A stretch of DNA of 64,000 bases from Locusta migratoria. Its lineage: Eukaryota; Arthropoda; Insecta; Orthoptera; Acrididae. The stretch's first letter is position 1. Each line of letters starts with the position of its first letter. Below, piece after piece: positions 55,346-64,000 of the stretch. Under the pieces are notes generated by a model. The model had not been told where the DNA came from and made no database searches. It worked only from the letters and a program-made list of their open reading frames with translations. The translations under genes were made by a program, and so were the position numbers. The stretch is taken from positions 211,966,333-212,030,332 of the forward strand of contig CM048755.1 in the NCBI GenBank assembly GCA_026315105.1, in the 5' to 3' direction.

Positions 55346-56200
55346 TACGCTCAGCCCTCTATGTGTGAAGCATAGAATAATAGTTTGGTGTACACTTTGC
55401 ACATAGATGCCTGTTAACCAATGAAAAAGAACCATCTGCCGAATGATAGTATTGTACAACATACTTGGTGGATTTGAAAATGGACTGAAATGTCTGAAAC
55501 TGTTAACCAAAATTAAAAAAAAAATTACTTATGTGGAAATTTGACTGGAAATTATATACACTTGGACAAATAATCAGGTTACTGCCTACATCACCCAGAA
55601 TACTAGAATAAAGTTTATCATAAAACTCGACTGATTAAATGCAGTATTAAGTTCTACGATGTTCTTTCAAGGATTTTCATTCAGTTGTTCTGCGTCTCTC
55701 GTCCATGTTATCCCGTTTAATGAACAATCTGTACTGATCCATATAGTTATACTCGTTCTCTTCTAGATGTCTGACTTGGTGGAAATAGCAATCAAGTAAC
55801 ACTGAATATTAGATGGATGAGTACCTTGTACGTAGTTTGCGCTAAAATGTGCTAAGACTTAAATGATTGTTCTTTTAAACTGAAAAATATCATTCGATCA
55901 TGGTGAGTGTGTGACGAAGATCATCGTGAATATTGTCACTAGATACATGCGAATAACACTCGCCGAGTGTTCCAAGTCTATAGATGGACACTTCAAGACA
56001 GACACAAAGTTACGCAGAGACTGGAAGGTGCCTACCGACTTCAAGGCTTATCAGTGACTGCCACTCAGATCTGTCACGACTGAACCGTATATAGCTCCCT
56101 AAAAGTCAGATATGAAGTGAAAAGTTGTCGTTGGATTACAGCGTTACAGAATTGAAGGCTTACCAGGAAGTGGTCCTCCCGAAAATCAATAGTAAGAAGG
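55346..56200. other. No gene recognised
   Basis: Unassigned. The phrase 'cagccctctatg' occurs on both sides of the SINE-D fragment (about 55271 and 55352) and may be its target duplication. Confidence 0.35.
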
Positions 56201-56201
56201 T

Positions 56202-56398
56202 GGCCGGCCGCGGTGGCCGAGAGGACTGAGGCGCTCCAGTCACGGTCTGCACGGCCACTACGGTCGGGGGTTCGAATCCTCCCTCGGGCATGGATATTTG
56301 TGCCGTCTTTAGTGTAAGGTAGTTGATAAGTAGTTTGTAAGTTTAGGGACTGATGACCCCGTAGTTAAGTCCCATAAGCTTGACAAACATTTGAACTT
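56202..56398 (+). repeat. SINE-A abutting a LINE
   Basis: Full plus-strand SINE-A ('ggccgcggtggccgagagga', 'ggggttcgaatcctccctcg', tail 'gcttgacaaacatttgaac'). Its tail runs directly into the C-terminal coding end of the LINE at 56399. No target duplication was recognised. Confidence 0.9.
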
Positions 56399-57290
56399 TT
56401 TTTTGGGAATTTCCTTTCCTATTCCACTCCCAAATAGACCGAGGAAAAAAAGAATGCCTATATGCCTCCGTACGAGCCCAATTTCTCTTATCTTGTCTTT
56501 GTGATCACCACGCGAAATATAAGTAGGCGGGCGCAAGATCGCATTACACTCAGCTTCGAATTCCAGCTCTCTAGATGTACTCAACAAAAATTCACAAAAA
56601 GAGCGTCGTCTTTCCTCCAGCGATCCCCAATTGAGTTCCCGGAGCATTTCCGTGACATTCGCACTTTGGTCGAACCTACCAGTAACAAACCTAGCAGCTC
56701 GCCTCGGAACTGCTTCCGTGTCTTCCTTTAAACTGATCTGCTGCGGGTCCCAAACACTTGAGCCATACTCAAGACGTGGTCGTACAAGCGTTTTATAAGC
56801 ATTCTCCTTTACAGATGAAGTACATTTTCCCAAAATTCTCCCAATAAACCGAAGTCGGCTGTCCGCCTTACTCACAACTGTCCATACATGTTCGTTCCAT
56901 TTCATATCGCTCTGCAATGTTACGCCTAGATATTTGAACGACGCGACTGCATCAAGAAGTTCACTACTAATGCTGTATTCGAACATTATGTGATTATTTT
57001 TCCTACTCATGCGCACCACCTTACATTTTTTTACATCGAGAGTTAGCTGCCATACTTCACACCAACTAGAAACTTTGTCTAAATCATCCTGTATACTATT
57101 ACAGTCAATTAAAGACGACTCATTCCCATACACCACAGTATCATCAGAAATCAGCCGCAAATTACAAGTTACTCTGTCCATCAGATCATTTATATACATA
57201 AGAAAATAATAGCGGTCCTATCACACTCCCCTGGTGTACGACTGACGATACACTCGTCTCTGATTTACACTCGTCGTCGATAATAACGAT
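56399..57290 (-). pseudogene. LINE reverse transcriptase, C-terminal half
   Basis: On the minus strand: a decayed GVPQGSVIGPLL region (57290-57200), YINDLMDRVTCNLRLISDDT where LFADDT is expected (Ala to Ser just before the two Asp), DKVSSWCEVWQLTLDVKKCK, VASFKYLGVTLQSDMKWNEH, RLRFIGRILGKCTSSVKENA, LVRPRLEYGSSVWDPQQISL, RRAARFVTGRFDQSANVTEM and LRELNWGSLEERRRSFCEFL, then ILRPPTYISRGDHKDKIREI. The frame stays open for nearly 300 codons, the last of them reading into the SINE-A. It is the same clade as 50855-52250 but a different subfamily. The upstream half of the RT is missing. Confidence 0.88.
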
Positions 57291-58489
57291 TTAAAAAGTG
57301 TACCAAATTGTCATAAATATATTATAGTCACAAGTGCAAGCAAGAACAAAAACGATTTAAAAATCGCACATCATGAATAGGATCAGATTAGTAATTCACA
57401 ATTCATAAAAACAGAATAATACATAAATAAAATAAGGTTATGGTAATTACTTCGATCTTCCGTAGGGTGAAAAATGTCCTTTACGAAAATCCGAAGCGCC
57501 TGAATTATCAGGCAGCCACCGGATACTGAGCGTAATTCTGAAATTAGATGCCATTGAGTTATAGAAACATACCTACGCATTCCTAAACATCGTAACATTT
57601 CTTTCGCGTTGGCAGCAACAACTTACATTTCCTTTCCGTTTGCAATGTCAACGACATCTCACCACTCGCACATGCGCGTCAGATACTGGACTGAAGACGG
57701 CATTCTCTGAACCGTGTGAATACTTCCATATGTATAATCCGAGATCCTGTCTGAAATGTGTGTCGAAAGTAAGTAATCGCAAAACCTCCCCTGCCCCTAG
57801 TTTTTCACAGAGTGGCACAAAAACACATCCGTCTCCCAATTTAAAAGTTTGACAGTCGTTCTCTCAGAGGGAAACCTCGTAGCAAGACTTGTTCTCTCTC
57901 CTCCTACAAAGTTTTTTAGACGCAATGTGATCTCTATTGTTTCATGAAGCTAAAATCATAACAGTTTACCAACAATCTCCCTTTCGTTAGAAAATGTTCT
58001 GCACTAACAATAGCGAATGTTACCAGTGCTGGGTTTACTCAGGAAATTGCGTCAGATCCCTAAATCAAACTCATTTTAAACGTACTTTTAACTACTTCTA
58101 GAAATGCTCAGGTCAAAAAATTCTGAAGCCTGTTGACTGTGACAGACTGTAGGCATATTGACTCTTTACAAAGCATGTACGAAATACCATTAAAAGAACA
58201 GAGTACTGTACTCTTACCAGTGAAGTACGATATTATCTACGTTCAAATTACCCTCACGTCATTCTACGCAGTTCAAAACAATTAGGGGATCAGCTGAGAT
58301 ATGTAGGTTCTGAAGTATTGTCATCGACAGAATGAAATAAAGGGTTCGACGTCTTCCCGTCAGTGGTACGGAGTAGTGACAACAACATTACGGCAACCGA
58401 GATTATGGTAATAACAAGAAGTTGTTACATAGGGGAGGGGGCTGGTGTAGTGCTTACTCTAACAAACGAAGTACACAGGCACCTGGGTT
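57291..58489. other. No gene recognised
   Basis: Unassigned sequence between a LINE and a Tc1 remnant. Only motif-free short frames occur. Confidence 0.4.
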
Positions 58490-59390
58490 CAGGTAGTATA
58501 GTGATCAGGTAATGCAATGCAACAACAATATCACTTACCCAAAGCTATGGCATGGAGAGCCATACGAAGGTTAGAAGAAGGTGGTGGCTGCAGCTATTGG
58601 AGTGTCAGCAAGTGTAATTTCCAGGACCAGAACGCGATTTCAGACAGTAGGAACCGGTAAAAGAAGGCTAGGCCAAGTTCGTTCACTGGTAACATTATTC
58701 GGTTAACAGCTCCTCGAGACAGGAGGCTGAATGGAATTCAGTTGCAACGCACCATCCAGGCAGCAACAACACCTGCAATGTCAACAAAAAAAGAGGAAAA
58801 TCGCCTCCGGTAATGTGGCCTCTACACACAGAGGCTATGGTGTGTGTACCATTGAAAACACGTCACCGGTTAGCTCGCAGAAACTGGGCGAAGGAACATG
58901 AGGAGTGCAATGATAATGATTTGTGCCTAATGTTATTCACAGATGAGTCAAGATTTTGCGTTCAGCTGGAAAATCGTCGTTCCCTCATCTGGAGAGCAAG
59001 TGGAACTCAGAATAATGCTGCTTATGTGGAGGAAACATCATCATGTCATCGTGGTAGATGAATGGTGTGGTCAGGATTCCGTATTGGTGGACGTACAGAC
59101 CTCTATGTCGTTCAGAATGGAACGTTGACTACTCAAAGATATAGAGATGAGATGCTTCGACCTTTTGTTGTACCCTAGGCTGGAGCCTTAGGAGAAAGAT
59201 GGACAACATGCTTGTAGCTCAGGGAACAGAACGAATCGATTGGCTAGCTTGTAGACCCGAGCTAAACCCGGTTGAGCGTGTCTGGAATGTACTTCACAGA
59301 CGCATTGCAGCCAGACTAGTTCACTGCCATAAATATAAGGAAATTCTAAAATCCGACACCCATGTGGTCTCCTGGTGAATAAAATACGTT
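58490..59390 (+). pseudogene. Tc1-like transposase remnant (second family)
   Basis: Coding blocks: AIRRLEEGGG and VSKCNFQDQN-type text (N-terminal, 58560-58630); LKTRHRLARRNWAKEHEECN, LFTDESRFCVQLENRRSLIW and RASGTQNNAAYVEETSSCHR (58855-59060, first catalytic block with TDESRF); after a stop MVWSGFRIGGRTDLYVVQNG; YRDEMLRPFVVP; and ACRPELNPVERVWNVLHRRI, where SPDLNPIEHVW is expected (third acidic block with Glu). The second catalytic block (QDNARPH) is not recognisable. It differs from the 22851 family in sequence and ends. Terminal repeats were not found. Confidence 0.8.
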
Positions 59391-60772
59391 ACTATAATAC
59401 GTATATTATACATGATATACCACCTGATCTAACTGTTTTGAGCAGTGAATAACGGAGTTTGTAACCCCTAGAGGACGCGTCCCCAGGTGGCGGATAGGTG
59501 AAAGCCTCCCAGATATGGGTGGTAGGAGTGAAATGAAATACCTCCCACGGACCAACAGGCAAAATGCCGTCCTGCAGTCGGATGGTGGCTAATGAAGGAC
59601 TAGGCCCACAGCTTAGAACTGTGGATCAGCGACAGGCCCTAGTGACAGGCCGACCGTTCATTTATTCGTCAGATATTCAGGGCTGAATGACGAAATATAC
59701 AGGAATGGAAAATGGTACGGCGTTCCCCGCAGGAGACGCGCGTCATCCAGACCCAAATGACGTGAGAAATGGACGAGGGTTTCGGAATTTCTCAGAGCTG
59801 AGTCGGCAAAACAAGCAAGCTCGGGTTAAAACATTAGCCGGACTTAATGTCGGCTCTATGACAGGATAAGCCCGTGAAATAGCTGCAGGCGTAAAAATGA
59901 CATTTGCAGAGTGCAAGAGATTGGGTGGAGGGGTGCATAATCACGAGATATCGGCGATGGATATAAAACCATCTCTAACGACAGCCCAAAATCTGCCAAA
60001 GAAGTTGGAATCGTGTTTAGCATATTTCGGGATTCTGTTCCAAAAATACAACAGTTTGAGGACCGCTTAATGGAAGTTGTTTTGGCTATAAATGGAAGGA
60101 ACAGTCATATATTCTGATGTTATATACCACAATCAGGCTGCACGCAAAAGACGAAAGACGACTTCTGGATGATGCTCGATGAAAAGATTTCAGGAGTGCT
60201 ATCTGAAGATACACTTATAGTCTCTTGTGGTCTCAATGGTCATGCTGGTTGAGAGGCTGAAGGATGTCGATGTGACGGTAGCAATGAAGCTGGACACAGA
60301 AATGTAGCCGGGGTGAGAATATTGAACATTGCGGAAAATCATGACCTAGCCATTGCGAAAACTTACTTCAAGAAGCCGATGTCCCACCTTTGAACTTACT
60401 ACAGTGGTAGCTATGTGAGGCAGATACATTTCACTCTTGTACGGCGACGTGTCCTAAAAGTCGTTTTGGATGCAAACGTTATTCCACACGAAACAGTTGC
60501 TACACAACACCGCACACTAGTTGTCAAATTGCGCATAATACCTCCAAATGAAAGAAAGAGAGAATGTAGTGGAGCAGCGCGGACTAAATGGTGGCGACTC
60601 AAAGAAGTGGAAAGATACATTATTCCTTCCATCACTCTTCCTTCTGTTACTGATTTAGGAACAACGTGGGATGCCTTGAAAAAATGTGTCATGGTAGAAA
60701 CTCTTGAAACATTCGGCATCACAAAACAAGGCCGACGTAAAATTGATCGCCAAACATGGCTTTTGACTGAGG

Positions 60773-62112
60773 TCTATACAAGAGCGTAGCGTTCCAAAAG
60801 ATTGGAAAATGGTGCAGGTCATCCCCGTTTTCAAGAAGGGACTTCGAACAGATGGGCAGAACTATAGGTCTACATCTCTTGTAGAATTTTGAACGCGAAT
60901 TATGTTTGAGTATAATGACTTTTCTGGAGACTAGAAATCTGCTGTGTAGGAATCAGCCTGGGGCTCGAAAAAGCCGAACGTGTGAAACCCAGCTCGCGCT
61001 ATTCGTCCACGAGACACAGAGGGTCACAGACTTGGGTTCTCAGGTAAATGCCGTGTTTCTTGACTTCCACAAGGAATTTTATTCGGTTACCCACATTCGT
61101 TTAATGAACAAAGTAAGAGCGTATGGTATAGCAGACGAATTGTGTAACTGGATTCAGGAGTTCCTAGATAAAAGAACGCAGCATGTCATTCTCAATGGAG
61201 AGAAGTCTTTCGAAGTACGAGTGATGTCAGGTGTGCCACAGGGGACTGTCGTGGGACCATTGCTATTCAAAATATCTATAAATGACCTCGTGGATAACAT
61301 CGGAAGTTCACTGAGGCTTTTTTCGGAATGATGCTGTAGTATATAGAGAAGTGTAAAACAATGGTAAATTGTATTGAGAAGTAGAAGGATTGACGAATGG
61401 TGCAGGGAATGTCAACTGAATCTTAATGTAGACAAGTGTAATGTGCTACGAATACATAGAAAGAAAGATCCTTTATCATTTAGCTACACTATAGTAGGTC
61501 AGCAACTTGAAGTAGTAATTCCATAAATTACCTGGGAGTAGGCATTAGGAGTGATTTTAAATGGAACGACCATATAAAAGTTATCGTTGGTAAAGACAGA
61601 ACCCAGGCAGATTCATTGGAAGAATCCTAAGGAAAGGCAGTCCGAAAACAGAGGAAGTAGGTTACAGTACACTTGTTCGCCCACTGCTTGAATACTGTTC
61701 ACAGGCGTGAGATCCGTACCAGGTGGGGTTGATAGAGGAATTAGAGAAGATCCATCGGAGAGCAGCGCGCTTCGTTACAGGATCATTAGTAATCGTGAAA
61801 GCGTTTCGGAAATGATCAATAAACTCCAGTGGAAGATGCTCTGTAGCTCGGTACGGGCTTTTGTCGAAGTTTCGAGAACATACCTTTACCGAATAGTCTA
61901 GCAGTACATTGCTCCCTCCTACGTATCTCTCGCGAAGAGATCGTGAGGATAAAATCAGAGAGATTAGAGCCCACAGAGAGGCATACCGACAATCTTTCTT
62001 TCCGCGAACAATACGTGACTGGAATAGGAGGGAAAACCGATAGTGCTACTCAAGGTACCCTCCGCTAAACTCCGTCAGGTGGCTTGCGGAGTATGAATGT
62101 AGATGTAGAAAG
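60773..62112 (+). pseudogene. CR1/Jockey-like LINE inserted in the RTE-like LINE
   Basis: Plus strand: SVPKDWKMVQVIPVFKKG (60785-60840), SRTCETQLALFVHETQ, VNAVFLDFHKEFYSVTHIRL, GVPQGTVVGPLLFKISINDL and GSSLRLFSE followed by a frameshift in the active-site motif (61331). Decayed thumb and C-terminal text follows (RRAARFVTG-like near 61770, then 'agcagtacattgctccctcc'). It ends at about 62112 with 'gtatgaatgtagatgtag', the hexamer tail of the family. RTE-like coding resumes immediately. It is 5'-truncated and disabled. Confidence 0.85.
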
Positions 62113-62468
62113 CTGTGCATCTTAAAAAGCAGATATACCGTAAGTTCCTCGTTTTTAAGACAGACGAAAACTGAAACGAATACCGTAAAGCTAGGAACGC
62201 AGTAAAGAAGGCAGTTACGTCAGCAAAATCAGCCCGTTTGACCAACATATATGATAATCTTGAAACAAGAGTGAGAAATCTATCGACTGGCGTAGCAGCG
62301 TCATAAACAAACTATAGACATGGTAAAATTCAGTGTAATCAATGAACAAGGCAAACTTATCAGACACTGGAAGAAAGTAAGGAAGTTTGCAATGAGGAAT
62401 TTCCACATGCTCCAATTCCAGTGATAAATCCTGTACAGGGACCCATGGCACCATTCACCAAGAATAAG

Positions 62469-62795
62469 AATTTTAATCTGCCAGGAAGTTTCATATCAGC
62501 GCACACTCCGCTGCAGAGTGAAAGTTTCATTCTGGAAACATCCCTTAGGCTGTGGCTGAGCCATGTCTCCACCATATCCTTTCTTCCAGGAGTTCTAGTC
62601 CTGCATGGTTCGCAGGAGAGCTTCTGTGAAGTTTGGAAAGTAGGAGGCGAGGTACTGGCGGAAGTAAAGTTGTGAGGCGGCATCGTCGGTCATGTTCGGG
62701 ATAGCTCAGTCGGTAGAGCGCTTGCCCACGAAAGGCAAAGGTCCCAGGTTCGAGTCCCGGTTCCGGCACACAATTTTAATCTGCCAGAAAGTTTC
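62469..62795 (+). repeat. SINE-C with direct terminal repeats, nested in the LINE
   Basis: Starts 'aattttaatctgccagg', runs through the body, has the tRNA-like head at 62700-62768 ('gggatagctcagtcggtaga', 'ggttcgagtcccgg') and ends with the same 24-base start sequence. AAGAATAAG lies at 62460-62468 and 62796-62804, fixing both borders. The element therefore begins and ends with the same sequence, and the head lies near the 3' end rather than the 5' end. Confidence 0.93.
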
Positions 62796-62949
62796 AAGAA
62801 TAAGGTAGCATTGCGTAGAATGAAAAATGGAAAGATAACGGAGCCTGACGATTAACTTGCAGACCTGCGGAAATCAAAGCACTGGGTCTTAGCTGAATGA
62901 CTGACAAGTTACTTCAATCAAATTATTGAGGAAGGAAAGATCCCATTTG

Positions 62950-63000
62950 TTCTCCGCAGTGAGGCGCCTTAGACCGCTCGGCTACTCCACCGTGGCTGGG
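62950..63000 (-). repeat. SINE-B head fragment
   Basis: Only the A-box half remains: 'tctccgcagtgaggcgcctt', 'agaccgctcggctactccac', 'cgtggc'. Its tail and linker are missing. Confidence 0.75.
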
Positions 63001-63302
63001 TCAAATTGCTCTTCCATAATCTGAAGAGCCGGATACAATCAGCTGCTAATTACCAAATGACTTTCTTTTTTCTGTAGGGCAACCTTAGGGATCTGCTCTC
63101 TCACCCTTCCTGTTTAACAATAGTCATGGGTACGGTCAAAAGACTCCTTGTAGAAAACTGCACCTTGGACGTTATTATATGCTAATGATGTGCTACTGGC
63201 CTCTAAAGACAAGATTGTTCTGCAGCTTTAAGTCCAAGCTTGGAATGATCGCCTTGCGGAAGTACTGAAAACCCATTACCTCGCCACAGATTTAAACGAT
63301 TC

Positions 63303-63459
63303 AAAATGTTCAAATGATTGTAAAGTCTATGGGACTTAACTACGGGGTCATCAGTCCCTAAACTTACAAACTACTTATGAACTACTTCGAACCCCCGACC
63401 GTAATGACCGTGCAGACCGTGACTGGAGTGCCTTAGTCTCCTCGGCCACCGCGGCCGGC
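63303..63459 (-). repeat. SINE-A with internal deletion, nested in the LINE
   Basis: Minus-strand SINE-A lacking about 40 bases between 'acttatgaactacttc' and the B-box 'gaacccccgacc'. TTTAAACGATTC lies at 63291-63302 and 63460-63471. Confidence 0.95.
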
Positions 63460-64000
63460 TTTAAACGATTCTGATACCATCAGCATGAATGGTGTTGATC
63501 TTCCAACAGCACGCACTTTCAAGTACTTGCACTCGACTATTTCTGCTGACGGAAATCTCAGTGCAGAAATCTCTAATCGCCTGAGCAATGCGTGGCTCAA
63601 ATGGCGTTATGTGACGGGTGTACTCCGCGACAGGAAAATCCCTAACAGGCTAAAGTCAAAAGTATACCGATAGGTAATCCGTCCAGTGGCATTGTATGGA
63701 GCTGGATGCTGGCCTTCAACAAAAGAAGTTGAGCAAAGACACTCTGTTATGGGAACAAAATGCTGAGGTGGACATTTGGATTAATACTCACGACCACGTC
63801 ACAAACGATCAAGTTCGTAGGTTATACGGAGTAGCTCCAATAGTAGACAAGATCAGAGAAAGCCGTCTACGTTGGTACGGGCATGTACTTAGAGCAGGCG
63901 AAACAAAAGTAGCAAGGAGAGGTTTTAATTTGATGGTAAACGGAAAACGGCCATTAAGACGACCTATGCAACGATGGCTTGACACGTTGCATGCAGACTT

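Larger units (their letters stand above)
59460..64000 (+). mobile_element. RTE-like LINE, split by later insertions, runs off the window
   Basis: Starts with a 5' UTR-like block ('ccccaggtggcggatagg', 'gatggtggctaatgaag'). Endonuclease coding follows to about 60785, then the pre-RT linker (62112-62460), the RT (62800-63300) and the C-terminal part (63464-64000). The intervening stretches are a CR1-like LINE (60773-62112), SINE-C (62469-62795), a SINE-B fragment (about 62950-63000) and SINE-A (63303-63459). Orientation and reading order agree on both sides of every insertion. The end lies beyond the window. Confidence 0.88.
59810..64000 (+). pseudogene. RTE-like ORF2 (endonuclease, RT), interrupted
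   Basis: Segments in order: VKTLAGLNVGSMTG (endonuclease start, 59830-59868); CGLNGHAG, where GDLNGHVG is expected; RNVAGVRILNIAENHDLAIA; VRQIHFTLVRRRVLKVVLDA (for QIDYILVRRR) and VIPHETVATQHRTLVVKLRI (to about 60540); KKAVTSAKSARLTNIYDNLE (after the LINE insertion); RRMKNGKITEPDD (after SINE-C); GSALSPFLFN and MLMMCYW, where GLPQGSALSPFLF and LYADDV are expected; MNGVDLPTARTFKYLHSTIS and DRKIPNRLKSKVYR; and IRESRLRWYGHVLRAGETKV at the window edge. The catalytic YADD is destroyed and many stops occur. It is an old copy. Confidence 0.85.

Noticed and set aside
1..64000. CRISPR array, bacterial operon or prophage
   Set aside because: No regularly spaced short repeats, no operon-like gene packing, and all recognisable genes are eukaryotic transposable elements.

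Overview
This is intergenic or intronic DNA from a large, repeat-choked insect genome. I found no confident host protein gene, rRNA gene or functional tRNA gene. The repeat set (several tRNA-headed SINE families, a 5S-rRNA-headed SINE, a tRNA SINE with a long body, LINEs ending in short simple-repeat tails, many decayed mariner and Tc1 copies, Penelope-like fragments) is what I would expect from an orthopteran, most likely a Schistocerca-type grasshopper. That assignment is inference from remembered repeat families, not from a host gene.

Layout. 1-5.2 kb: a 5S-derived SINE, an element with imperfect terminal inverted repeats, a mariner-type transposase remnant, and a SINE cluster in which two SINE-C copies stand head to head and one carries a SINE-D insertion. 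5.2-13.7 kb: scattered SINEs, a 70-bp near-perfect palindrome, a mariner remnant, a GC-rich hairpin and an internally deleted Tc1 element with intact ends. 14.2-21.4 kb: a LINE 3' end, a Helitron-like 3' terminus, a hAT-type element with an 8-bp target duplication, a foldback element holding a SINE within a SINE, and a LINE split by a candidate solo LTR. 22.8-27.0 kb: a near full-length decayed Tc1 element and a transposon-like unit that carries a two-exon pseudogene of a cysteine-containing family I cannot name. 29.8-35.7 kb: three non-LTR retrotransposon remnants back to back. 39.5-42.2 kb: two inverted Penelope-like fragments with GIY-YIG motifs and hammerhead-ribozyme-like cores. 43-57 kb: LINE, mariner and SINE copies, including an almost open reverse transcriptase whose catalytic Asp is Asn, and a 686-bp mariner derivative with clear inverted repeats. 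58.5-64 kb: a Tc1 remnant followed by an RTE-like LINE that runs off the window and is split by another LINE and by SINEs, several with target-site duplications.

The genes do not form a pathway. They are parasitic elements at different stages of decay, and target-site duplications fix the order of several insertions. SINE names A to F are labels for this window only: A = type-II-tRNA-like head with 'ggccgag'; B = head with 'gtagccgagcggtc'; C = 'gggatagctcagtcggtagagc' head with a 240-base body; D = 'gcgaggtggtgcagtggt' head; E = an A-like copy with 'ggggaacggcctcgcgca'; F = a separate tRNA-headed unit near 46.7 kb.
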